Source of the DNA: an uncultured Dehalococcoidia bacterium
GTDB taxonomy: Bacteria; Chloroflexota; Dehalococcoidia; Lucifugimonadales; JAAXIE01
Assembly: GCA_951813255.1 (NCBI GenBank)
Contig: OX638353.1
Location: 1,736,001-1,800,000, forward strand
Direction of reading: 5' to 3'
DNA: 64,000 bases
Below the pieces are notes generated by a model. It searched no databases. It was not told where the DNA came from and saw only the letters and a program-made list of their open reading frames with translations. This document shows, one piece after another, positions 9,070-17,343 of this stretch. Both the position numbers and the translations under genes were made by a program. Numbering within the stretch: position 1 is the first letter of the stretch; the number at the start of each line of letters is the position of its first letter.

Positions 9070-9678
9070 CTACCAGCGGTCGTAGGAGACCACCTCCGAC
9101 AGAGGCTTGCGACTCGTTGAGCCGAAGCTGCCCTTGGGATAGCCCAGAGGAAGCGCGTAGACGATCTGCCCATTTTCGGGCACGCCAAACAGCTGCCGAG
9201 CCCGCTCATCCACTACAGCATGCAGGGTCGTGATCGTCCCACCGACGCCCACCGCACGGGCAGCAAGCAGAAGGTTCTGAGCAGCAGGAATAATCGAACC
9301 CGCAGCCCCTGCGCCCAAGCGTGTGGCGCAAAGGAGCACTATCACCGGAGCTTGGCCGATCTCTTTGGACAAGCGCATGGCCGACTGCTGCGAGCCCTTG
9401 CCCGGCGCAATGTCCTGCGGCCCGTTGATGCCCTCGTCCTTCCGCTTGGCCCACCAAGCCTCTTCGTACAACGTCGCGAACTTGGCCTTGACCTCAGGGT
9501 CCCGCAAAACTATGAAGTGCCACGGCTGCTGATTCCCACCGTTGGGAGCATGGATGGCAGCTTCCAGAATATGCTGCAGGTCCTCTTCCGGTATCGGATC
9601 CGGACGGACGCGCCGTATGGCCCGCTGGCTGAAAATCGCCTCTCCAAGAGGCATCGACAGTCGTTCCTGAGTTGTCAT
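9070..9678 (-). CDS. Nitroreductase-family flavoprotein
   Basis: 202 residues with the nitroreductase FMN-binding pattern: FSQRAIRRVRPDPI near the N-terminus, AIHAPNGGNQQPWHF, and GVGGTITTLHA toward the C-terminus. These proteins form FMN dimers that transfer hydride from NAD(P)H to nitro, quinone, enoyl or flavin acceptors. GGAGG precedes the ATG at 9678. It is the first gene of the leftward cluster (nitroreductase, SDR, SDR, HpaB-like, amidohydrolase). A role as reductant supply or enone reductase for that cluster is an inference from position. Confidence 0.9.
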   Translation of the reverse strand: MTTQERLSMPLGEAIFSQRAIRRVRPDPIPEEDLQHILEAAIHAPNGGNQQPWHFIVLRDPEVKAKFATLYEEAWWAKRKDEGINGPQDIAPGKGSQQSAMRLSKEIGQAPVIVLLCATRLGAGAAGSIIPAAQNLLLAARAVGVGGTITTLHAVVDERARQLFGVPENGQIVYALPLGYPKGSFGSTSRKPLSEVVSYDRW

Positions 9679-9837
9679 GCTTGTCCTCCGCTATAGCTCG
9701 TTGCTTCTGAGAATATACGCTCTGCGCAAATGGGCTTTCGCTTGATAGATGCCCAGCAGTTTGTGAGTGCGAGTTTACTGGTGGCCTCGGTAGCGGTCAA
9801 CATTCCGTTCTAGAGCTTGGTCCAGGGTAACCTGGTC

Positions 9838-9866
9838 TTGAAGCTGGACGGAATTGCTTGTATCCT
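9838..9866 (+). promoter_or_regulatory. Sigma70-like promoter of the first amidohydrolase paralog
   Basis: TTGAAG (9838-9843), a 17-base spacer, then TATCCT (9861-9866), about 70 bases upstream of the ATG at 9935. The second paralog has an equally placed TTGAAA-17-TATGCT, which strengthens both calls. Confidence 0.5.
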
Positions 9867-9934
9867 GCCTCCACTCCCTCTGTATATTGGTCTTGAGAAC
9901 ACCTGAAGGCCCACCAAACTTAAGGAGGCAAGGT

Positions 9935-11044
9935 ATGACAACCCAGGTAAAACTGCAGGTCATCGACGCCGACGCCCATGTGGTCGAAACGGAGCGCACA
10001 TGGGACTACCTCGAGCCTTCGGAACAGAAGTACCGCCCCCTTCTCTACACTTCCAACCACAACGACGTCAGCGACTACTGGGTCATTGATGGCGAGATCG
10101 GCGGCACCCGTTTCCCCTCCCTCAGCGAGCAAAAGATAAAGCAGCTTTCCGAGAACGCAGGACGCAACATGCTCACCCCCAAAGAGGCCCGCGAGCTGGA
10201 TGACGTCCAGATGCGCCTCGATCACATGGACCAGTTGGGAGTGGACGTGCAGGTGCTGCACAACACCATCTGGCTCGAAACAGTCACCACATGGCCCGAC
10301 ACCCAGGCTGCCCTGTGCCGCTCCTGGAACAAGTGGCTCGCGGACATCTGGAAGCAGGGCAAAGGGCGCCTCCGCTGGTCCTGCGTCGTCCCCGACCTCA
10401 TGGTCGACGAAGCAGTCAACCAGATACGCTTCGCCAAGGAGAACGGCGCCGTCGCCGTCTGCATGAAGCCCTTGGAGGGAGATCGTCTCCTCACCGACCC
10501 CCATTTCCACCCCATCTTCGCAGAGGCCGAGCGCCTCGATATGGCCATAGCCATCCACATCGCCAACGGCAACCGCCGCAACGTTCGCCTCTGGACCTCC
10601 ACCCCTGCGGTAGGTGAGGGCCAGTCCAACAGCGGCTTCTCTGTCTTCCGTGGTCCTACCGTAGTCCTAAGCTGGGTCCTTCTCATGAGCAACATGTCCC
10701 AACTCTTCCCCAACCTGCGATGGGCCTTCATCGAGGCCTCTTCCCAGTGGGTGCCCTGGATCTACAAGGAGGTCGAGAACCGCTACAACACCTCAGGACG
10801 CGAATTCCCCGAAGACCTCTTCGGATCCAAGAAAGTCTACGTCACCTGCGAGACCCACGACGACCTCCCTTGGGTCCGCAAGTACGCCGGCCCCAACAGC
10901 CTGGTGATCGGCACCGACTACGGCCACCTTGACCCCTCCAGCGACACCAACGCCATCCTCGCCTTCCAAGGGATGGACGAAATCAGCGCCGAGGACAAGG
11001 AGCGCATCCTCTACCACAACCCCAAGGCCCTCTACGCCCTGTAG
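9935..11044 (+). CDS. Amidohydrolase family 2 (PF04909-type) enzyme, paralog 1
   Basis: 369 residues of the amidohydrolase_2/ACMSD-like family, which includes decarboxylases and hydrolases of aromatic acids. The N-terminal metal motif is the variant VIDADAHV. A conserved His follows in MAIAIHIANGN and the C-terminal metal Asp lies in VIGTDYGHLDP, the strongest signature. AAGGAGG precedes the ATG at 9935. It diverges from the HpaB-like cluster and is followed by its own promoterless tail and terminator, so it is probably monocistronic. The downstream gene at 11316 is a close copy. Confidence 0.9.
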   Translation: MTTQVKLQVIDADAHVVETERTWDYLEPSEQKYRPLLYTSNHNDVSDYWVIDGEIGGTRFPSLSEQKIKQLSENAGRNMLTPKEARELDDVQMRLDHMDQLGVDVQVLHNTIWLETVTTWPDTQAALCRSWNKWLADIWKQGKGRLRWSCVVPDLMVDEAVNQIRFAKENGAVAVCMKPLEGDRLLTDPHFHPIFAEAERLDMAIAIHIANGNRRNVRLWTSTPAVGEGQSNSGFSVFRGPTVVLSWVLLMSNMSQLFPNLRWAFIEASSQWVPWIYKEVENRYNTSGREFPEDLFGSKKVYVTCETHDDLPWVRKYAGPNSLVIGTDYGHLDPSSDTNAILAFQGMDEISAEDKERILYHNPKALYAL

Positions 11045-11067
11045 GTCACGGCTTACCCAAAAACGAC

Positions 11068-11100
11068 AAGAGGCCCCTGAATTTCAGGGGCCTCTTTCTT
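11068..11100 (+). terminator. Rho-independent terminator after amidohydrolase paralog 1
   Basis: A strong hairpin with 12-14 pairs: left arm from 11068 containing AGAGGCCCCTGA, right arm to 11096, then a T-rich tail TTTCTTTC. It starts 24 bases after the stop. Its stem is almost identical to that of the second paralog. Confidence 0.88.
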
Positions 11101-11221
11101 TCGAACGCACCCAAACGCAGGTTAGGTGCAACGCCTGTCCATGTCAGGTCCTCCAATACACCTCCACCGTCGGCTCCCCTCCAGTCAACCCAGTCTGAGG
11201 CCTGCACCAGCATGCCCAGTC

Positions 11222-11250
11222 TTGAAAGCACGGGCCATTCCCAGTATGCT
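11222..11250 (+). promoter_or_regulatory. Sigma70-like promoter of the second amidohydrolase paralog
   Basis: TTGAAA (11222-11227), a 17-base spacer and TATGCT (11245-11250), 65 bases before the ATG at 11316. It lies downstream of the first paralog's terminator, so the copies are independent transcription units. Confidence 0.5.
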
Positions 11251-11315
11251 CCCCTCACCAAGAACGTCGAATCTTCTCGGACACAGCCCGTAGTAATTGC
11301 AGCAAGGAGCCACAT

Positions 11316-12425
11316 ATGACAACACAGGTGAAACTACAGGTCATCGACGCCGATGCCCATGTGGTGGAAACTGAGCGCACATGGGACTATCTCGAGCCTT
11401 CCGAACAGAAACTCCGCCCGCTGCTCTATACCTCGCCCGACAAAAACGTCAGTGACTACTGGCTCATTAATGGCGAACTCGGTCGACCATATTTCCCTCC
11501 CCTCAGCGAGCAAAAGATCGAGCAGATTTCTAAGAACGCTGGCCGGGCCATGGGTACACCCAAAGAGGCCCGCGAGATGAACGACATCCAGATGCGTCTC
11601 GATCACATGGACGAGCTTGGCGTGGACATCCAGGTCCTCCACAACACCATCTGGCTCGAGACCGTCACCACTTGGCCTGAGACCCAGGCTGCCCTGTGCC
11701 GCTCATGGAACAAGTGGCTCGCCGACATCTGGAAGCAGGGCAAGGGACGCCTCCGCTGGTCCTGCGTCGTCCCCGACCTCATGGTCGACGAAGCCATCAA
11801 CCAGATACGTTTCGCCAAGGAGAACGGCGCCGTCGCCGTCTGCATGAAGCCCCTCGAAGGCGACCGCCTTCTCACAGACCCCTACTTCCACCCCATCTTC
11901 GCCGAAGCCGAGCGCCTAGATATGGCCATCGCCATCCACATCGCCAACGGCAACCGGCGTAACGTCCGCCTCTGGACCTCCACGCCGGCGCCGGGTGAAG
12001 GCCAGTCCAACAGCGGCTTCTCCGTCTTCCGAGGCCCCACCGTGGTCCTAAGCTGGGTCCTTCTCATGAGCAACATGTCGGAACTCTTCCCGAACCTGCG
12101 CTGGGGCTTCATCGAAGCCTCATCCCAGTGGGTGCCCTGGATCTACAAGGAGGTCGAGAACCGCTACAACACCTCAGGCCGCGACTTCCCTGAAGACTTA
12201 TTCGGCTCCAAGAAAGTCTACGTCACCTGCGAGACTCACGACGACCTCCCTTGGGTTCGCAAGTACGCCGGCCCCAACTCCCTGGTGATCGGCACCGACT
12301 ACGGCCACCTGGACCCCTCCAGCGACACCAGCGCCATCCTCACCTTCAAGGGGATGGACGAAATCAGCGCAGAGGACAAGGAGCGCATCCTCTACCACAA
12401 CCCTAAGGCCCTGTACGCTCTCTAG
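11316..12425 (+). CDS. Amidohydrolase family 2 (PF04909-type) enzyme, paralog 2
   Basis: A 369-residue tandem copy of the preceding gene, with the same length, the same DADAHV, IAIHIANGN and GTDYGHLDP motifs and over 90 percent identity by eye. The differences cluster in the first 100 residues (for example SPDKNVSDYWLINGELG against SNHNDVSDYWVIDGEIG). That region usually shapes the active-site entrance, so a shift in substrate range is possible. AAGGAG precedes the ATG. It is followed by a terminator that almost duplicates the first copy's. Confidence 0.9.
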   Translation: MTTQVKLQVIDADAHVVETERTWDYLEPSEQKLRPLLYTSPDKNVSDYWLINGELGRPYFPPLSEQKIEQISKNAGRAMGTPKEAREMNDIQMRLDHMDELGVDIQVLHNTIWLETVTTWPETQAALCRSWNKWLADIWKQGKGRLRWSCVVPDLMVDEAINQIRFAKENGAVAVCMKPLEGDRLLTDPYFHPIFAEAERLDMAIAIHIANGNRRNVRLWTSTPAPGEGQSNSGFSVFRGPTVVLSWVLLMSNMSELFPNLRWGFIEASSQWVPWIYKEVENRYNTSGRDFPEDLFGSKKVYVTCETHDDLPWVRKYAGPNSLVIGTDYGHLDPSSDTSAILTFKGMDEISAEDKERILYHNPKALYAL

Positions 12426-12449
12426 GTCACGAGTTAGGCTAGGACATAG

Positions 12450-12482
12450 AAGAGGCCCCTGATATCAGGGGCCTCTTTTTTT
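12450..12482 (+). terminator. Rho-independent terminator after amidohydrolase paralog 2
   Basis: A perfect 14-base inverted repeat (12450-12463 with 12464-12477), centred on GATATC, followed by a T run to 12482. The arms read AAGAGGCCCCTGAT, nearly the same as the first paralog's terminator. Confidence 0.9.
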
Positions 12483-12522
12483 GCATTCACCAAATGGAGG
12501 CAGGTCCAGGGACCACGCCCAT

Positions 12523-13194
12523 CTACGCGCCATAGGCGGCCACCGCCGCCCGGCAACACTCCACGTCCTGATCATCCGTCCCACCACTGACCCCCACTGC
12601 CCCTACGATATTGGGACTATCCAACACAGGTAGCCCCCCTGCCACAGCGATAACCTTCCCCTGAGATGAAACAATCATGCTCTGGAACCAACTCTGGCTC
12701 GCCGTCGCCGTCAACTGCGCCGTGGGCACCTGGAACGTGGCGGCCGTGTACGCCTTGTTCACCGCGATGTCGACACTCATGGGGCGTGCTTGGTCCATGC
12801 GCCCGAAGGCTATGAGACGCCCGCCCTCATCCACCACGGCAACGCTCACCGCGATATCCAACTCCCGCGCCTTGGCATGTCCCGCTTGAATCATCGTGAT
12901 GGCACGGTCGATGGGTACAGGCATGGGCTCCCCCTTTGTTCGTCGGTAAAAGTCCGCGTTCCTATCAATGAAGTTCTGCCACTTCTCCGGCACATCAATG
13001 TCCAGGAATATGGCTTCAACCGGGCATACTAGGGCGCACTGCTCGCAGGCAATGCACATTTCAGGATCAATAAAATACTGGTCGTCATCATCCGTGCTGT
13101 GGATGCAGTCAACAGGACATACCTCCAAGCACGTCGCGTCCTTGACTCCGACGCATGGCTGGGTGATGACGTAAGTTGAAAACTGGGATGTCAT
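12523..13194 (-). CDS. Ferredoxin fused to a GlcG/HbpS (PduO-C-like) domain
   Basis: 223 residues in two parts. Residues 1 to about 85 are a seven-iron-type ferredoxin: CVGVKDATCLEVCPVDC, then CIACEQCALVCPVEAI, with the long C-terminal loop typical of [3Fe-4S]/[4Fe-4S] ferredoxins. Residues of about 90-223 are an HbpS/GlcG domain (DRAITMIQAGHAKARELD, SVAVVDEGG, GGLPVL, GAVGVSGGT), a fold known to bind heme or corrinoid and also found at the C-terminus of PduO. Its ATG is nine bases after the preceding stop, so it is the third gene of the reductive-dehalogenase-like operon. I infer electron delivery to, or handling of, the corrinoid there. Confidence 0.88.
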   Translation of the reverse strand: MTSQFSTYVITQPCVGVKDATCLEVCPVDCIHSTDDDDQYFIDPEMCIACEQCALVCPVEAIFLDIDVPEKWQNFIDRNADFYRRTKGEPMPVPIDRAITMIQAGHAKARELDIAVSVAVVDEGGRLIAFGRMDQARPMSVDIAVNKAYTAATFQVPTAQLTATASQSWFQSMIVSSQGKVIAVAGGLPVLDSPNIVGAVGVSGGTDDQDVECCRAAVAAYGA

Positions 13195-13203
13195 GCTCTT
13201 CCT

Positions 13204-13836
13204 CTACCGGGTGGGAGGCTCGACTTCCATGGGCAACTCCGTAAGGATGGGATCGCTCAGGTAGACCCACCCCTTCTTGCCGGGCGCCGCGAAATGCCCG
13301 TCGGTCGTCGGGCGCCCCAAGCCAGCCGCCTCCGCCACCTTCACCGGGTCAGCCCCGCCAAAGCTCGCGCGATATCCCAGCTCCCTGATGAAAGCCGCGA
13401 GATTAAAGCTCACCAGGTTGCCATCCAACACCGCTGACCGGCCCGCCATTCCCTCCGTGCTTGCGGGGTCATGCTCCGTCTGCACCCCGCAAACGATGAC
13501 AAGGGGATAGTCTTCTACAATTTCTTCCGCAGACCTGGACCCTTGGCCGTCTCGTAGCTCTTCAGGTCGCACTTGAGAGGGCTGCAAGCGGGTGATGCCC
13601 ACCATATCCACTCCCAGCCAGACCCCAAGCTCCTTCATGTTGGCAGTCATCCGGGCAGGATCCGGCACCTCGGTCTTCACCGGATACACGGCACCCTCGG
13701 GGGCCGTCCTTATGGCGGCGGACAAGTCATTACTTGGATCGGACAATGGCCGGTTGACGAAGCCATCCCACAGCGGGTCTTTGTCTCGGAAGCCAAAGAG
13801 CCTGCCAAGCAGGCCTTTTGATTCCATCGGGGCCAT
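13204..13836 (-). CDS. Reductive-dehalogenase-like protein lacking Fe-S clusters
   Basis: 210 residues that align with the corrinoid-binding part of the upstream gene: LGVWLGVDMVGITRLQPS matches HYMGADLVGITATHPS, then an FIRELGYRA segment and WVYLSDPILTELPMEVE matching the partner's HLSSPILTDMPL. It ends exactly where the partner's iron-sulfur cysteines begin. It is thus a truncated paralog or a dedicated second subunit, not a degraded gene, since the frame is clean. Its ATG overlaps the upstream stop (TAATG), indicating translational coupling. The function is unknown. Confidence 0.75.
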   Translation of the reverse strand: MAPMESKGLLGRLFGFRDKDPLWDGFVNRPLSDPSNDLSAAIRTAPEGAVYPVKTEVPDPARMTANMKELGVWLGVDMVGITRLQPSQVRPEELRDGQGSRSAEEIVEDYPLVIVCGVQTEHDPASTEGMAGRSAVLDGNLVSFNLAAFIRELGYRASFGGADPVKVAEAAGLGRPTTDGHFAAPGKKGWVYLSDPILTELPMEVEPPTR

Positions 13837-15215
13837 TAGTCTTGCTTGGTCCGCGTTGTCGCGGTTTTCTCCCGCTCCTTGAGCAGTTCGAACCGCCTCG
13901 TATTTTCCTTCAATGGGTGGTAATAGCCGATCTTCGACTTCGGGTCCGGCTCCTCATGCGTTCCGTTGCCATTCTTCCCGTTCTTGCCGTGATAGACCGC
14001 AGTGTCGTAGTCCAGCCACTTCACCCTCTTCTTGGGCACCGTGCCCCAGAAGGCGTCATCAATCCACTTGAGAGGCCACACCACACCCGCTCGCAGAGAT
14101 GTGGGCGTGCGCTTCAGCGTCTGGATCGCCAGGTCGTGCCACCACCGCCGGGGCTTGGTGTAAGGGCAGATGGTCACGCACGACATGCACACTTCCCAGA
14201 AGTCCATCACGTACGCCCTCAGCCGGTAGCAAGTCTCCCAGTTCAGTTTGTACTTCTTGATGCCGTTGTGGACGACCTTGTCTTCCATGGTGATGCTGTT
14301 CGTGGGGCACGTGGTAGCGCACTTCTTGCACCGCGCGCAGAAGTCGGTTACCCCGATGTCGATAGGCTTGTCCGACAACAGAGGCATGTCCGTCAGGATG
14401 GGGCTGGACAGGTGTATCCGGGCCCCGTACTTCTCGGTAATCAGGATGCCGTTGCGGCCCATCTCGCCAAGACCGGCAGACAAGGCCGTCGGCATAGGCT
14501 GCGCAAGATTGCGCACTGCCGAATAACCCATCTCCTTGATGTACCGCACCAGGTTCTCATAGATGGCTCCCAGCCTGGCTTGGCTGAAGTGGTAGGCATG
14601 GTCGCCGATGTGATGGCGGTGGGCCTGTATCTTGTCATAGTCCCATGCCACCGTGATGACTATGGCATTAGGATACCTCTCATGTGTGGGGAGCCCAGCC
14701 TCGGCCTCATTCTTCTGCGCCAACCCAGGCACAGACCCCAGGTTGTCCACCTCCGCCCCGTCGCTATAGAGCAGGGAAGGGTGAGTCGCGGTGATTCCCA
14801 CTAGGTCAGCCCCCATGTAATGGGCGACCCTCTTGATGTGCTTGGTCAGAGTCTTGGCATCCTGCACCTTGGGCTTCTCGGAGTTGACCTTGCCCTTGGG
14901 TGCCTGACCCACGGCAAAGAAGGCCACGTTCTTCTTATCGGCAGCCGACTGGATGAAGGATATCCGTCCCAGCGGGTCTTTGGAGGTGCGGTTGAAGTAC
15001 CAGTTGAACAGGGGCTTGCCCAGTTCCCCCCGCTTGTTCTTCTCGTGGGGATTCTCCGACGCCTTGATAGGCTCCCACGGCCCCACCTGCTCCACGCTAC
15101 GTCCAAGGAAGGGAGCATCAGGGCCAGGCTTCCACTCCTTCTGCTCACCATATCCGTGCCCATTGGAACTTGGCTCAACCTGCTCTACCTCTGGCCTATC
15201 CTGCACAGTCGCCAT
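13836..15215 (-). CDS. Cytosolic reductive-dehalogenase-like iron-sulfur protein
   Basis: 459 residues. The central domain (YMGADLVGITATHPS, then VITVAWDYDKIQ, RYIKEMGYSA) resembles the cobalamin-binding NTR-like core of reductive dehalogenases and QueG. It is followed by two ferredoxin-type clusters, CARCKKCATTCP and CYRLR...CMSCVTICP. There is no Tat or Sec signal: the N-terminus is hydrophilic, so it is cytosolic, unlike respiratory RdhA. There is no RdhB anchor gene. GAGGAGG precedes the ATG and a good promoter lies at 15257-15286. A catabolic dehalogenase or another B12 reductase is possible; dehalogenation is an inference. Confidence 0.8.
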   Translation of the reverse strand: MATVQDRPEVEQVEPSSNGHGYGEQKEWKPGPDAPFLGRSVEQVGPWEPIKASENPHEKNKRGELGKPLFNWYFNRTSKDPLGRISFIQSAADKKNVAFFAVGQAPKGKVNSEKPKVQDAKTLTKHIKRVAHYMGADLVGITATHPSLLYSDGAEVDNLGSVPGLAQKNEAEAGLPTHERYPNAIVITVAWDYDKIQAHRHHIGDHAYHFSQARLGAIYENLVRYIKEMGYSAVRNLAQPMPTALSAGLGEMGRNGILITEKYGARIHLSSPILTDMPLLSDKPIDIGVTDFCARCKKCATTCPTNSITMEDKVVHNGIKKYKLNWETCYRLRAYVMDFWEVCMSCVTICPYTKPRRWWHDLAIQTLKRTPTSLRAGVVWPLKWIDDAFWGTVPKKRVKWLDYDTAVYHGKNGKNGNGTHEEPDPKSKIGYYHPLKENTRRFELLKEREKTATTRTKQD

Positions 15216-15256
15216 TCTTCCTCCTCAGAACCCAATAGGACCCTAGACTCCAACCT

Positions 15257-15286
15257 GATATACGCCTATTCATGTCAAAGTGTCAA
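15257..15286 (-). promoter_or_regulatory. Sigma70-like promoter of the reductive-dehalogenase-like operon
   Basis: On the minus strand: TTGACA (15286-15281), an 18-base spacer and TATATC (15262-15257). The expected start of transcription is about 35 bases before the ATG at 15215. A second TTGACA nearby (with the wrong spacing) makes the region direct-repeat-like and could mark an operator. Confidence 0.6.
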
Positions 15287-15533
15287 GTTACGGTGAGCCG
15301 TGGCGAATTCCTGTTACTCGCTCATTTTCCGGTCATTACAATCATCGAGGGCTGGGGCCGGACCCCACGGAGGCTGTTGCTTCCTATGAGCACTGGCAGA
15401 CCGTTCGTAGCTGCGGCGAATGTTTTTGTAGCTATTTTCACTGCCAGTTCTGCCAGTGGTCGTATCTGTTCAGCTTGGAATTTGTACTGCCACAGGCCTA
15501 CTTTTCATGCTGGTCCCTTCTGAGCGGAGTTGG

Positions 15534-15574
15534 AAAGAAAACGCAGGGGTCGACCCGAGGGGTCAGTCCCCTGC
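15534..15574 (-). terminator. Probable terminator downstream of the Rieske gene
   Basis: Minus-strand hairpin with outer stem GCAGGGG/CCCCTGC (15574-15568 with 15549-15543) and an inner GACCC/GGGTC stem, followed by GTTTTCTTT. It lies 360 bases past the Rieske stop and upstream of the next operon's promoter. Confidence 0.65.
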
Positions 15575-15930
15575 GCACTGGATCGATGATAGAACGGGTG
15601 TGCGTGTGCTGTCAATAGGGAGACGGCACAGCCGGGCATCCAGGAGCCGGAAACGAACAGCTCAGGCTACTTGGCTTTCGGGCCAGCAGCATGGATGATG
15701 CGGCGAGGCGATACGCTCGTCTAGAACTGGAAACAGACTCACGCACCGACGCTGTGCTCGTGTCCATCTCAGATGTCACCACCTTTAGGCGAGGCTATCC
15801 CAATTACTTTCTAGAGAGAAGTGTATTCCTTGAACTCTAGACGAGTTTATCTCGTGAGATTGATACCCATATTTTCTCGGTAAACCGACTCATGTTCCAC
15901 TCTCGTTAGTTCGAGAGCTCCTGTCTAGCA

Positions 15931-17235
15931 TTAATCATCATCCCCAACCTCCACCAACCCCTCCCTCTCCTCTCGCACCGCATCCGCATCCACCAAAGCC
16001 CGCTCCGACATCCCCCACACCCGCTGCGCGTCCCGCGACTTCAACGGCATCTTCCGGCGCCAGTGAATGATCGCCCGGTCATTCCGGCCCAGTTTCTGCG
16101 GCTCCTTCGGGTCCATCCGCGTATACAACTGCACCGGCAGGTCTTCCAGTTCGTTCACACCCTTCACCTGCCAGTACCGCACGACGGTGTGGAAGCACAA
16201 CTTGGCGAAAATCCGGTCCCACAGGCTCCCGCCCTTCCTTATGTCATACGTGAACATCATCGTGTGGTTCTCATCCACCGGCACCGCCCACCGGTTGTAC
16301 ATCCGGTTTCCCATATCCACCCGCGTGATGCTCGGCAGGTAGTGCTCACTCCGGTACGGCTTGCCCGAAAAGCTCTTCACATTGATCCCCGGCACCGGGA
16401 ACTTCCGGAACCTCCACCACACATGCTGAGGCCACTTCTTCCCCAACCCCGGGTAATACGCCTGCTGTGCCGCGTTCACCGTCGGCTTGATCCCCATGGT
16501 GCTGTCCGTCTCCCCCACCACATTCATTCCGCTCCAGTAGGCCGGTATCTGCCGGAACGCCTCCAGATTGAACAGCCGTCGCACCCGGAACCTGTGTATC
16601 CAGGAGAAATGCGCATCCTCGTTCTGCTCAATCGACACCGCCCAGTTCATGGGCCACACCTTGCTGTACACATGCACCGCATATTTCGAATCAAAGAACT
16701 CCGACGGCAGGTCTTCCTCCAACGGCACCGGGTCCGTTTGCCCCATCCACACATACGCCACGCCACCCAGCACTGCCGTGGGATACGCCCGCGCCTTCAG
16801 CTTCCCCACCATCGGCGAGTCCGGTCCCTCCGTGATGGCAGCCACGCATTTCCCCGTCTCATCAAACGTGTAACCGTGGTAAGGGCATGATATCGTCCCC
16901 TCGAACTCGCATCTGCCAAACGAAAGAAACGCCCCCCGGTGCGGGCACCGGTCCTTCAGCGCCCCCACCTTCCCGTCCTTCCCGCGGAACATCACCAGCT
17001 CATCCCCCAGCAACTTCACGCGCCGCGGCTTCCGGCCCAGCTTCCTTACCTCGATCGCCGGGTACCAGTACTCCCGGTATCCCATCTGGGGCACCAGGTC
17101 ATGGATCCCAATCTGCGAGACGCCGTACATAGTCTCCTCAGTTCGGTCCGGGATGTTCAGATGAACATTGTCGGTGCTGCCACCGTCACGGTTCCCATTT
17201 GGATGATGGCCATTGGAATGGCTGCCGTTATTCAT
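15931..17235 (-). CDS. Rieske [2Fe-2S] aromatic-ring-hydroxylating-type oxygenase
   Basis: About 434 residues. A His/Asn-rich N-terminal tail precedes the Rieske domain with CPHRGAFLSFGRCEFEGTISC and PYHGY, giving the CxH and CxxH ligand pairs. The C-terminal part holds EQNEDAHFSWIHR, probably the mononuclear iron site (two His of the 2-His-1-carboxylate triad). This matches single-component oxygenase subunits such as pheophorbide/phthalate-type enzymes. No ferredoxin or reductase gene is adjacent, except the ferredoxin fusion at 12523. The ATG at 17235 has GGAG seven bases upstream. The substrate is unknown. Confidence 0.87.
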   Translation of the reverse strand: MNNGSHSNGHHPNGNRDGGSTDNVHLNIPDRTEETMYGVSQIGIHDLVPQMGYREYWYPAIEVRKLGRKPRRVKLLGDELVMFRGKDGKVGALKDRCPHRGAFLSFGRCEFEGTISCPYHGYTFDETGKCVAAITEGPDSPMVGKLKARAYPTAVLGGVAYVWMGQTDPVPLEEDLPSEFFDSKYAVHVYSKVWPMNWAVSIEQNEDAHFSWIHRFRVRRLFNLEAFRQIPAYWSGMNVVGETDSTMGIKPTVNAAQQAYYPGLGKKWPQHVWWRFRKFPVPGINVKSFSGKPYRSEHYLPSITRVDMGNRMYNRWAVPVDENHTMMFTYDIRKGGSLWDRIFAKLCFHTVVRYWQVKGVNELEDLPVQLYTRMDPKEPQKLGRNDRAIIHWRRKMPLKSRDAQRVWGMSERALVDADAVREEREGLVEVGDDD

Positions 17236-17343
17236 GACATAGCTCCAAGAAGGAGTTGAGGTTTCTCCACGATCTTGCCGCGGCCCTTTGGCGAAAAGTA
17301 GCACTCCTACATCTGCCGGTCAATTTCCTGGGATCAATGGGCA

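Larger units (their letters stand above)
15216..15930. other. Intergenic region without a convincing gene
   Basis: 715 bases between the Rieske gene's end and the reductive-dehalogenase-like operon. It holds the operon promoter (15257-15286), a leftward terminator (15534-15574) and a 10-base inverted repeat, CTCGTCTAGA at 15716-15725 and TCTAGACGAG at 15836-15845. The open frames here have no recognisable composition or ribosome site. Confidence 0.6.

Noticed and set aside
15280..15618. Plus-strand open frame of 112 codons between the Rieske and reductive-dehalogenase-like genes
   Set aside because: No ribosome site, Cys/Trp/Ser-rich atypical composition, and it runs across a leftward terminator; treated as non-coding.
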